Source of the DNA: an uncultured Emergencia sp.
GTDB taxonomy: Bacteria > Bacillota > Clostridia > Peptostreptococcales > Anaerovoracaceae
DNA length: 64,000 bases
Direction: 5' to 3'
Assembly (NCBI GenBank): GCA_937997955.1
Contig: CALLDR010000163.1
Span: 15,924-79,923, forward strand
Position 1 is the first letter of the stretch; every line of letters begins with the position of its first letter. The notes beneath the pieces were generated by a model. That model saw only the letters and a list, made by a program, of their open reading frames with translations. It was not told where the DNA came from and ran no database searches. The position numbers and the translations under genes were made by a program. Below are positions 48,480-56,089 of this stretch, piece after piece.

Positions 48480-49175
48480 CTACTTCTTTTTCTTCTTAGC
48501 TGGTTTTTTCTTCTCTTTCAGAGCTTTCCTAAGTGCATTAAAACGCAAGTTAAAGAAAATCTGAATGAACTGGCTCATGAACCAATAGATCGCCAATGCA
48601 GACGGATAAGATCTGGCGAGCCATACGATCATGATCGGGAAGAAGTACTTCATGATGTTCGTCATCATATTGGAGCCGGCCTGCGGATTTAAACCAGACT
48701 GCTGGTTCATCCAGAAGGAGAAGAACGTGGCTACGCCCGCCGCGATCGGAAGGATCCACAGGTCAGGCTGGCTCAGGTCCTTGATCCACAGGAAGCTTTC
48801 GTGAATCGCGAAGTACATGCTGTCGTCGGACAGGTAGATCATCGGATTTCTCACCAAAGCAAAGAGACCCATGATGATGATCATCTGCACGATCATCGGC
48901 AGACATCCGCCCATCGGGTTGAAGTTCTCCTGCTGATACAGTTCTGCCATCTTGGCATTCATCGTTTCTTTATCGTTTGCGTATTTCCTCTGGATCTCCT
49001 GGATCTTCGGCTGGATGTCGCTCATACCAGCGGTAGACATGATCTGCTTCTTATAGAAAGGATACAGGATCAGCTTTACGATGACAGTTATGATGACGAT
49101 CGAGATGCCGTAATTTCCCACTACGCCGTAGAGCAGTGAGAGCAGCCATCCCAGAGGTTTAGCTAATATTCCCAT
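48480..49175 (-). CDS. yidC: Membrane protein insertase YidC/OxaA
   Basis: A 231-residue insertase with five hydrophobic segments and the conserved amphipathic region KKQIMSTAGMSDIQPKIQEIQ. A cytoplasmic helical hairpin (KYANDKETMNAKMAELYQQ) and the conserved NPMGGCLPMIVQMIIIMGL follow. No lipoprotein signal peptide is evident; it ends in a lysine-rich tail. It is part of rpmH-rnpA-yidD-yidC-jag. Confidence 0.95.
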   Translation of the reverse strand: MGILAKPLGWLLSLLYGVVGNYGISIVIITVIVKLILYPFYKKQIMSTAGMSDIQPKIQEIQRKYANDKETMNAKMAELYQQENFNPMGGCLPMIVQMIIIMGLFALVRNPMIYLSDDSMYFAIHESFLWIKDLSQPDLWILPIAAGVATFFSFWMNQQSGLNPQAGSNMMTNIMKYFFPIMIVWLARSYPSALAIYWFMSQFIQIFFNLRFNALRKALKEKKKPAKKKKK

Positions 49176-49188
49176 TCGATTTCCTCCG

Positions 49189-49419
49189 TCATTTCAAAGG
49201 GTCATATCCGCCGGGATTTCCCGGATGACACTTCAAAATTCGTTTGATTCCTAAGTAACTACCCTTAAAAACACCGTACTTCTGCAGAGCCTGAATGAAG
49301 TAGGTGGAACAGGTAGGGTAGAACCTGCAGGTAGGCGGAAATAAAGGTGAAATACATTTCTGATAGATACGGATCATAAAGATCATGATCATCTTAAAAA
49401 ACTGGCTGACGTATTTCAT
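49189..49419 (-). CDS. yidD: Membrane-insertion efficiency factor YidD
   Basis: A 76-residue protein with the family pattern IRIYQKCISPLFPPTCRFYPTCSTYFIQALQKYG, including its conserved cysteines, and ending GNPGGYDPLK. It assists YidC. Its ATG (49419) overlaps the last base of the rnpA stop codon. Confidence 0.95.
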   Translation of the reverse strand: MKYVSQFFKMIMIFMIRIYQKCISPLFPPTCRFYPTCSTYFIQALQKYGVFKGSYLGIKRILKCHPGNPGGYDPLK

Positions 49420-49757
49420 TATTTCTTCAGTACCCCGGTCCTTCTGATGGCAGACTCCAAGGATCTCTTAACTTCTGCACATTTCGCGTCTTTAATAGTG
49501 TTTCTGGCTATGATCACTACATCGTATCCATCAGGAATTTTAAAATCTGTAAGTCTGTAGCTTTCCTTCATCAATCTTCTGGCTCTGTTCCGACTGACAC
49601 TATTGCCGACTTTTTTGCTGGCTAAGAACGCCATCCTGTTGTACGGAAGGTGATTCTTCCTGTAAAAGAGGACGACGTATCGGTCGCCAACTGATTTTCC
49701 TCTGTTGTAGATTCCCTGAAAATCAGCTTTTCTTCTTAATACGTTTTTTTTTAGCAT
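49419..49757 (-). CDS. rnpA: Ribonuclease P protein component
   Basis: A 112-residue basic protein that binds the RNase P RNA for tRNA 5' maturation. The RNR signature KVGNSVSRNRARRLMKESYR is exact. The ATG at 49757 lies 18 bp after the rpmH stop; the ribosome site is weak, as is usual for this overlapping-promoter gene pair. Confidence 0.96.
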   Translation of the reverse strand: MLKKNVLRRKADFQGIYNRGKSVGDRYVVLFYRKNHLPYNRMAFLASKKVGNSVSRNRARRLMKESYRLTDFKIPDGYDVVIIARNTIKDAKCAEVKRSLESAIRRTGVLKK

Positions 49758-49775
49758 TTTAACAGCATCTTAAAA

Positions 49776-49910
49776 TTAAGCACTTAATTTTTTTCTGCCC
49801 TTTGCTCTTCTTCTCTTCAGAACATTTCTGCCGTTCTTGGTGCTCATTCTCTTTCTGAAGCCGTGCTCTTTCATTCTCTGTCTTTTCTTTGGCTGATAAG
49901 TCTGTTTCAT
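49776..49910 (-). CDS. rpmH: Ribosomal protein bL34
   Basis: A 44-residue highly basic 50S protein, too short for usual gene-length cut-offs. The translation begins MKQTYQPKKRQRMKEHGF and ends RRRAKGRKKLSA. The ATG at 49910 has AGGAGG about 9 nt upstream. It is the first gene leftward from oriC and has a consensus promoter. Confidence 0.97.
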   Translation of the reverse strand: MKQTYQPKKRQRMKEHGFRKRMSTKNGRNVLKRRRAKGRKKLSA

Positions 49911-49979
49911 TATTTTTTACCTCCTTAATGTAAAATCCATGCATCATCTAAATTCCAATGGATGCACATATGCCTAACT

Positions 49980-50008
49980 ATTATACTTTTATTGAGAGAA
50001 CTTGTCAA
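49980..50008 (-). promoter_or_regulatory. rpmH operon promoter
   Basis: Minus strand: -35 TTGACA (50003-50008), 17-bp spacer, -10 TATAAT (49980-49985): both hexamers match the sigma-A consensus exactly. It lies 70 bp before rpmH. Confidence 0.93.
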
Positions 50009-50177
50009 CCTTTTTGTCATGATTTCATCATGGACCTATGGATAAACTTTGATTTTTTTCAAAAAAAGACGACATCGGGATCAAAAAAAGGTATATTATG
50101 AAAGATATGCACAAAGTTATCCACATCACATGGAAAACTTCGAGGAAAATTTATTTTTCAAGGTTTAAAATTAACAC

Positions 50178-50206
50178 TTGTATATGGATAACTTATTTTG
50201 TACAAT
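50178..50206 (+). promoter_or_regulatory. dnaA promoter
   Basis: -35 TTGTAT (50178-50183), 17-bp spacer, -10 TACAAT (50201-50206). A DnaA-box-like TATGGATAA (50183-50191) lies in the spacer, which would let DnaA repress its own gene. Confidence 0.7.
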
Positions 50207-50237
50207 GAAATACGAGAGAAAAAACGAAGGAGCAGAT

Positions 50238-51584
50238 ATGAAAAGCATTTGGAAGCAAGTTTTAGAAATCATAGAAAAGGACGTGACGCCGGTCAGCTAC
50301 AGCACCTGGTTTGAGAATACCAAGCTCTATTCCCTGGACAAGAACCTGAAGATCGCGTACCTGGAATCCGACGAGGAATTCGTCATCAAGGTCCTGAAGG
50401 ACCGTTACATAGAAATGATAGAAAACGCTTTCCAAACCGCTACCAACGAAGACTACCGGGTAGTGGTCAAGCACACTTCTGACTACGCCCAGCAGAAGGA
50501 AGAGGCGGGCCCGGTGACCAGACAGCCGGTGATCATGGATCCAAAGCTGCGCAAGCAGAAGATCTTCAACCCGAAGTACACCTTTGACAACTTTGTTGTG
50601 GGAAACAGCAACAAGTACGCCCAGGCCGCGGCCCTCGCCGTAGCGGAATCCCCGTCTGTGGCCTACAACCCGCTGTTCATCTACGGCGGCTCCGGCCTTG
50701 GAAAAACCCATTTGATGAACGCCATCGGCATCTACCTGCTGGAGCACAACGACAACCTCAACGTCCTCTACGTGTCCTCGGAGATGTTCACCAACGAATT
50801 CATCAAGGCCCTGGGAGAAAACAAGGTCAGAGAGTTCAAGAACAAATACAGAAAGGTAGACGTCCTGCTCATCGACGACATACAGTTCCTCGAAGGCAAG
50901 GACACCATGCAGGAAGAGTTCTTCCACACCTTCAACGCCCTCTACGACCTGAACAAACAGATCGTCATTTCCAGCGACCGCGCGCCCAACAAGCTGGTCA
51001 AGCTGGAAGAGCGGCTCCGTTCCCGGTTCATGTGGAACCTGATCGCCGACCTGCAGCCTGCCGACTATGAGACGCGGGTGGCCATTCTGATGAAAAAAGC
51101 GGAAAACGCCAACATCGACGTCAACGACGACATGTACGAAGTCATCTGCCTCATCGCGGAGAGCATCAAGAACAACATCCGCGAGCTGGAAGGCGCCTTT
51201 GACCGGATCGTGGGATTCTCCTCTCTGATGGATGAAAAGGTGGACAAGGTCTTTGCCAGAAGAATCCTGAAGGATATCCTGCAGAACAACAGCAACAGCC
51301 CGACGCCTGAAAAGATCAAAACCATCGTCAGCCGCTACTTTCACATCGACGTCACGGCTATGGAAAGCTCCAAGCGGACCAACAGCGTGGCCTATCCGAG
51401 ACAGATCGCCATGTATCTGTGCAGAGAGCTGACAGACTATTCCCTGCCGAAGATCGGAAACCTCTTCGGGGGAAGACACTATACCACGGTCATGCACGCC
51501 TGCGACAAAATCCAGGCCGGACTGAAAAACGACGAACAGCTGAAGGAGATCGTCGATACCCTGAAGAAGGAAATCTCTGAATAA
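50238..51584 (+). CDS. dnaA: Chromosomal replication initiator DnaA
   Basis: A 448-residue AAA+ protein. Domain I starts WKQVLEIIEKDVTPVSYSTWFEN. Walker A GGSGLGKTHLMNAIG, Walker B VLLIDDIQFL and the arginine-finger region ERLRSRFMWNL are intact. The domain IV DNA-binding signature GNLFGGRHYTTVMHACDKI is complete. The ATG at 50238 has AAGGAGC; the 60-bp longer frame starts within the promoter. Confidence 0.98.
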   Translation: MKSIWKQVLEIIEKDVTPVSYSTWFENTKLYSLDKNLKIAYLESDEEFVIKVLKDRYIEMIENAFQTATNEDYRVVVKHTSDYAQQKEEAGPVTRQPVIMDPKLRKQKIFNPKYTFDNFVVGNSNKYAQAAALAVAESPSVAYNPLFIYGGSGLGKTHLMNAIGIYLLEHNDNLNVLYVSSEMFTNEFIKALGENKVREFKNKYRKVDVLLIDDIQFLEGKDTMQEEFFHTFNALYDLNKQIVISSDRAPNKLVKLEERLRSRFMWNLIADLQPADYETRVAILMKKAENANIDVNDDMYEVICLIAESIKNNIRELEGAFDRIVGFSSLMDEKVDKVFARRILKDILQNNSNSPTPEKIKTIVSRYFHIDVTAMESSKRTNSVAYPRQIAMYLCRELTDYSLPKIGNLFGGRHYTTVMHACDKIQAGLKNDEQLKEIVDTLKKEISE

Positions 51585-51729
51585 AAAAGACAGGTTATCC
51601 ACATATCTTCCAGCATAAAAAAGCAATCCATTCCAAGGGGCTGAAAAGTTATCCACAGTTTCAACACCCCCTACTACTATTACTACTATCTTTAAGATAA
51701 GAAAAAGATAGGATTTTTCGGAGGTTAAC
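51585..51729. other. oriC: dnaA-dnaN spacer: DnaA boxes and DnaA-trio unwinding element
   Basis: Exact TTATCCACA boxes at 51595-51603 and 51649-51657. After the second box comes a short C-rich run, then the tract CTACTACTATTACTACTAT (51671-51689), and then AT-rich DNA. On the opposite strand this is a series of TAG/TAA-type trinucleotides, the DnaA-trio arrangement known from the Bacillus basal unwinding system. This is where the strands most likely open. Confidence 0.85.
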
Positions 51730-52845
51730 ATGAAATTTAAATGCGACCAGATCGTACTGACCAAAGCACTGAACATCGTATCAAAAGCAGTTACCAATCG
51801 CTCAACCCTTCCCATCCTGAAGGGCATTCTCATGGAAGTAAAGGAAGACGGCAAGCTGAGAATGGTCGCTTCTGATCACGAGATCACCATAGAAGAAACC
51901 ATCAGCGTATCAGAGACCGACCGCGGATCCATCGTAGTACAGGCCAAGCTGTTCAGCGACATCATCAGAAAGCTGCCTAACGCCGAAGTGGCCATAGAGG
52001 TGGAAAACGGAAGCGTCACCATAAAGTGTCTGAACTCCCAGTTCAGCATCATCGGCATGCCGGCCGACGAATTTCCTGCCGTAGAGGCTGTCGCCGACGA
52101 TGAGCAGGCCATCATCTTTGAAAAAAACATATTAAAGGAAATGATCAGAAAGACTTCCTTTGCCGCCAGCGTAGACGAGTCCAAAGGCGTTCTCACAGGC
52201 ATTTTGATCGAGCTGCTGTCAGACAGCGTCAACCTGGTTGCCATCGACGGCTACAGACTCGCCGTATCCAGAAAGGCCATGGTCAATCTGGAAGAGAAAA
52301 ACGTGGTCATCTCCGCGAAGATCATGAACGAGATCAACAAGATCCTCAGCGACGCGTCGGAAGAGCAGGAAACTGTAAAGCTGCTGCTCTACGACAGAAA
52401 CGCAGTCTTTTCCATCGGCAGCGTCAAGGTGATCCTGCGCCTGCTGGACGGAGAGTTCATCAAGTACAGAGACGTTCTGCCCGCTGACAGCAGCATCAAA
52501 GTCAAGGTATCCAAGAGCGATCTGACGGAGAGCATCGAGAGAGCGTCCCTCCTGTCAAAGGAAGGCAAGAACAACCTGATCAAGTTCGCCGTCAGAGACA
52601 ACGTCCTGACCATCACATCAAAATCAGAGGAAGGAAACGTAAAGGAAGACATTCTGATTTCCAAGGAAGGAGACGATCTGGACATCGGCTTCAACGCTAA
52701 ATACGTGCTCGATGTGCTGAAGGCCATCGACGACGAGGAAATCCTGATGTACTTCAACGCCAGCATCAAGCCTTGCCTGGTGGAGCCGCTGGAGGGAGAT
52801 TCCTTCGAGTATCTGATCCTGCCGGTCAGAATTACGGGAAATTAA
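51730..52845 (+). CDS. dnaN: DNA polymerase III beta sliding clamp
   Basis: A 371-residue ring subunit that tethers the polymerase to DNA. Typical start MKFKCDQIVLTKALNIVSKAV and the three clamp folds; VAIDGYRLAVSR is the conserved segment, and it ends SFEYLILPVRI. The ATG at 51730 has CGGAGG at 6 nt. recF follows one base after the stop. Confidence 0.97.
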   Translation: MKFKCDQIVLTKALNIVSKAVTNRSTLPILKGILMEVKEDGKLRMVASDHEITIEETISVSETDRGSIVVQAKLFSDIIRKLPNAEVAIEVENGSVTIKCLNSQFSIIGMPADEFPAVEAVADDEQAIIFEKNILKEMIRKTSFAASVDESKGVLTGILIELLSDSVNLVAIDGYRLAVSRKAMVNLEEKNVVISAKIMNEINKILSDASEEQETVKLLLYDRNAVFSIGSVKVILRLLDGEFIKYRDVLPADSSIKVKVSKSDLTESIERASLLSKEGKNNLIKFAVRDNVLTITSKSEEGNVKEDILISKEGDDLDIGFNAKYVLDVLKAIDDEEILMYFNASIKPCLVEPLEGDSFEYLILPVRITGN

Positions 52846-52846
52846 T

Positions 52847-53944
52847 ATGCATATTAAACATATCGAACTGACGGATTTCAGAAATTACGAGAGCCTGAAG
52901 CTGGATTTTCATCAGAACGTAAACCTGATCCTGGGCAACAACGCCCAGGGGAAGACCAACCTGCTGGAAGCCATCTACATCACGTCCATCGGCCGGTCCT
53001 TCCGCACCAACAGGGACAGCGAGCTGGTCCGGTTTGGACAGCAGGCCGCCAGGATCTGCGTGGAAGCGGAGAAGGAGATCTCCGATACGTCAGTAGAGAT
53101 CACGATTAAAAAGGATTCCAAAAAGTCCGTCAAAAAAGACGGCGTCAACATCAAAAAGACGTCTCAGCTTTTGGAAAACATTTTGATCGTCATCTTCTCT
53201 CCCGAGGACCTGAAGATCGTCAAGGACGAGCCAGAAAAGCGAAGAAGGTTCATAGACCGGGAGCTCTGCCAGATACAGCCCCGGTACTACGACAGCCTTT
53301 CCAACTACAAGAAGACCCTGCAGCAGAGAAACGCCTATCTGAAGGAGGAGCGGATAGACCCGTCCATGCTGGATCTGTGGGATCTGCAGCTGGCAAAGTA
53401 CGGCGCCAGGATCATGGAGCTGAGAGACCGGTTTATCAAGAAGATCAGCGTCTTCTCCGGCGCTATCCACAGCAGCATTACGGCGGGACAGGAAACTCTG
53501 TTTTTGGAATACAATCCCAACGTGGCGCTGACCGACGACAGAGAACAGCTGGAAGGTTTTTTCTACGACGAGATCAAGCGGGCTTTTCCGGGCGACTGCC
53601 GTCATCGGACCACCACCAGGGGACCCCATAAGGACGATATTTCCTTCTACGTAGGCGGCATCAACATGCGCAGCTTCGGTTCCCAGGGACAGCAGAGGAC
53701 CTGCGCCCTGTCCCTGAAGCTGGCGGAGCTGAACCTGATCAAAGAGGAGACAGACGAAGACGCCATCCTTCTGCTGGACGATGTGATGAGCGAGCTGGAC
53801 CTGCAGCGGCAGGAATATCTGATCAAAACTCTGAAGGACAATCAGCTGTTCATCACCACCACGGACATCGATGAAAAGCTGCTGGCATCCTTCCCCGGCG
53901 CCAAGCAGATTTATGTGGAAAATGGAAAAATCATAGAAACGTAA
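52847..53944 (+). CDS. recF: DNA replication and repair protein RecF
   Basis: An SMC-like ATPase of 365 residues for gap repair. Walker A LILGNNAQGKTNLLEAIYI, signature region RSFGSQGQQRTCALSLKLAEL and Walker B ILLLDDVMSELD are complete. It directly follows dnaN; the small yaaA/rlbA gene that often lies between them is absent. Confidence 0.97.
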   Translation: MHIKHIELTDFRNYESLKLDFHQNVNLILGNNAQGKTNLLEAIYITSIGRSFRTNRDSELVRFGQQAARICVEAEKEISDTSVEITIKKDSKKSVKKDGVNIKKTSQLLENILIVIFSPEDLKIVKDEPEKRRRFIDRELCQIQPRYYDSLSNYKKTLQQRNAYLKEERIDPSMLDLWDLQLAKYGARIMELRDRFIKKISVFSGAIHSSITAGQETLFLEYNPNVALTDDREQLEGFFYDEIKRAFPGDCRHRTTTRGPHKDDISFYVGGINMRSFGSQGQQRTCALSLKLAELNLIKEETDEDAILLLDDVMSELDLQRQEYLIKTLKDNQLFITTTDIDEKLLASFPGAKQIYVENGKIIET

Positions 53945-54066
53945 AACCTATCAGAAATCGGAGGGTATGAGTCGACAATTTTTGATGGGTTTTTTCGTGC
54001 TTAATTTTCGATTCTGCGGATTTTTTTACGGTATCATGGGAAAAAACTTAAAATGAGGGTATTTTG

Positions 54067-54095
54067 TTGCCAAAACTCCGATTTTGGTGTATAAT
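54067..54095 (+). promoter_or_regulatory. gyrB-gyrA promoter
   Basis: -35 TTGCCA (54067-54072), 17-bp spacer, -10 TATAAT (54090-54095), 45 bp before the gyrB ATG. The 196-bp recF-gyrB spacer holds nothing else that I recognise; the remB gene often found here is absent. Confidence 0.85.
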
Positions 54096-54140
54096 GATAA
54101 GGTATGTAAAAAGGCAAATTTATGCAAAAGGTGGTGTACT

Positions 54141-56072
54141 ATGAGCAAAGAAGAAAAAAATCAAAATCAGTACGACGCCGCCCAGATACAGGTTCTGGAA
54201 GGACTGGAAGCAGTCCGCAAACGTCCGGGCATGTATATCGGCAGCACGGGCCCGAGAGGTCTGCATCATCTGGTTTATGAAATAGTTGACAATAGCGTGG
54301 ACGAAGCGTTGGCAGGCTATTGTAAGAAGATAGATGTTACGATACAGAAGGACAATTCCATCATGGTAGAGGACGACGGCAGAGGCATGCCGGTGGACAA
54401 GCATCCGAAGCTGGGGATCCCCGCTGTAGAAGTCATCCATACGGTCCTTCACGCCGGCGGTAAATTCGGCGGCGGAGGATACAAGGTATCCGGCGGTCTC
54501 CACGGCGTAGGCGCGTCGGTGGTAAACGCCCTTTCCACCAAGATGGAAGTGGAAGTCAAGAGAAACGGACATATCTACCGGCAGGACTACGAGAGAGGCA
54601 AGACGGTTACGCCTCTGACCATCGTAGGGGACGCCAAGAAGACCGGTTCCAAGACCATCTTCTGGCCAGATCCGGAGATCTTCACCGAGACCACAGAGTT
54701 TGAATACGATACGCTGAAGCTGCGTCTGCGGGAGATGGCCTTCCTGAACAAAGGCATCAAGATCACCTTGGCCGACGAAAGAGCCGGAAGCAAAAAGAAA
54801 GAGGTCTTCCATTACGAGGGCGGCCTCATAGAATTCGTAAAATATCTCAACAACAACAAAGACCCTCTCCACAATGAGGTCATCTACTTTGAAGTTGCCA
54901 AACAGGATATGGAGATGGAAGTCGCCATGCAGTATACCGACCGGTATAACGAGATGGTCCTTTCCTATGCCAACAATATCAACACCACAGAAGGCGGCAC
55001 CCATATGGCTGGCTTTAAGTCAGCGCTGACCAGAGTATTCAACGATTACGGAAAGAAAAACAACATATTAAAGGAAAAGGACGGTTCTCTGGCGGGCGAA
55101 GACGTCAGAGAAGGTTTAACTGCCATCGTTTCCGTCAAGCTGACCGCGCCCCAGTTTGAGGGCCAGACCAAGACAAAGCTGGGCAATACGGAGATGAGAG
55201 GCTTTGTAGAGACCTCCACCAGCGAAAACCTGACGGCTTTCCTGGAGGAAAATCCTGCTCAGGCCAAGATCATTCTGGACAAGTGCCTGAAAGCGGCCCA
55301 CGCCAGAGAGGCTGCCAGAAAGGCCAGAGAGGTGGTCAGAAGAAAGAGCGCCCTGGACAGCATTACTCTGCCGGGCAAGCTGTCCGACTGCTCCGAAAAG
55401 GATCCCGCCAAGTCAGAGATCTTCCTGGTAGAGGGAGACTCCGCGGGCGGCAGCGCCAAGCAGGGACGGGACAGGCTGAGACAGGCCGTCCTGCCGCTGA
55501 GAGGCAAGATCCTCAACGTGGAAAAGGCCAGACTGGACAGGATCTTAAACTCAGACGAGATCAAAAACATGATCACGGCCTTTGGCTGCGGCATCGGAAA
55601 TGAGTTCGACGTTTCCAAGCTGAGATATCATAAGATCATCATCATGACAGATGCCGACGTAGACGGCGCCCACATCAGGACACTGCTGCTGACCTTCTTC
55701 TTCCGGTACATGACGCCGCTGATCGAGGGGGGCTATGTTTACGCCGCCAAACCGCCGCTCTTCATGACCAAGAGAAACAAGGAAGTATACTATACTTACA
55801 GCGAGATCGAGCAGGAAAAGCTGATCGGAAATCTGAGCAGCGACGGCAAGGCCGGCAAGATCGATATCCAGAGATATAAGGGTCTGGGCGAAATGGACTT
55901 CCATCAGCTTTGGGAGACCACCATGGATTACAACAACCGGACTCTGATCCAGATCACCATAGACGACGCGGCTGCCGCCGACGAGATCTTCACTATCCTC
56001 ATGGGCGATAAGGTACCGCCGCGGAAGAAGTTCATCGAAGAGAACGCGCAGCTGGCCGAGCTTGACATTTAA
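54141..56072 (+). CDS. gyrB: DNA gyrase subunit B
   Basis: ATPase subunit of the supercoiling enzyme, 643 residues. The GHKL ATPase region (VRKRPGMYIGSTG, VDNSVDEALAGY, GGLHGVGASVVNALS), Toprim EGDSAGGSAKQGRDR and the C-terminal RYKGLGEMDFHQLWETTMD are present. The ATG at 54141 has AAGGTGGTG upstream; the first 19 codons of the open frame are leader. gyrA starts 17 bp after the stop. Confidence 0.98.
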   Translation: MSKEEKNQNQYDAAQIQVLEGLEAVRKRPGMYIGSTGPRGLHHLVYEIVDNSVDEALAGYCKKIDVTIQKDNSIMVEDDGRGMPVDKHPKLGIPAVEVIHTVLHAGGKFGGGGYKVSGGLHGVGASVVNALSTKMEVEVKRNGHIYRQDYERGKTVTPLTIVGDAKKTGSKTIFWPDPEIFTETTEFEYDTLKLRLREMAFLNKGIKITLADERAGSKKKEVFHYEGGLIEFVKYLNNNKDPLHNEVIYFEVAKQDMEMEVAMQYTDRYNEMVLSYANNINTTEGGTHMAGFKSALTRVFNDYGKKNNILKEKDGSLAGEDVREGLTAIVSVKLTAPQFEGQTKTKLGNTEMRGFVETSTSENLTAFLEENPAQAKIILDKCLKAAHAREAARKAREVVRRKSALDSITLPGKLSDCSEKDPAKSEIFLVEGDSAGGSAKQGRDRLRQAVLPLRGKILNVEKARLDRILNSDEIKNMITAFGCGIGNEFDVSKLRYHKIIIMTDADVDGAHIRTLLLTFFFRYMTPLIEGGYVYAAKPPLFMTKRNKEVYYTYSEIEQEKLIGNLSSDGKAGKIDIQRYKGLGEMDFHQLWETTMDYNNRTLIQITIDDAAAADEIFTILMGDKVPPRKKFIEENAQLAELDI

Positions 56073-56089
56073 GGAAGGAGGGCGAAATC

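Larger units (their letters stand above)
49911..50237. other. oriC: rpmH-dnaA intergenic region, upstream part of oriC
   Basis: AT-rich and without genes. DnaA-box-like sites: exact TTATCCACA at 50117-50125, and TATGGATAA (one mismatch in the reverse box) at 50037-50045 and 50183-50191. It also carries the rpmH and dnaA promoters. Together with the dnaA-dnaN spacer it forms a bipartite Bacillus-type origin. Confidence 0.85.

Noticed and set aside
49759..49947. 62-codon minus-strand frame over rpmH
   Set aside because: It is an out-of-frame shadow of the bL34 gene, which has the correct protein sequence at 49776-49910.
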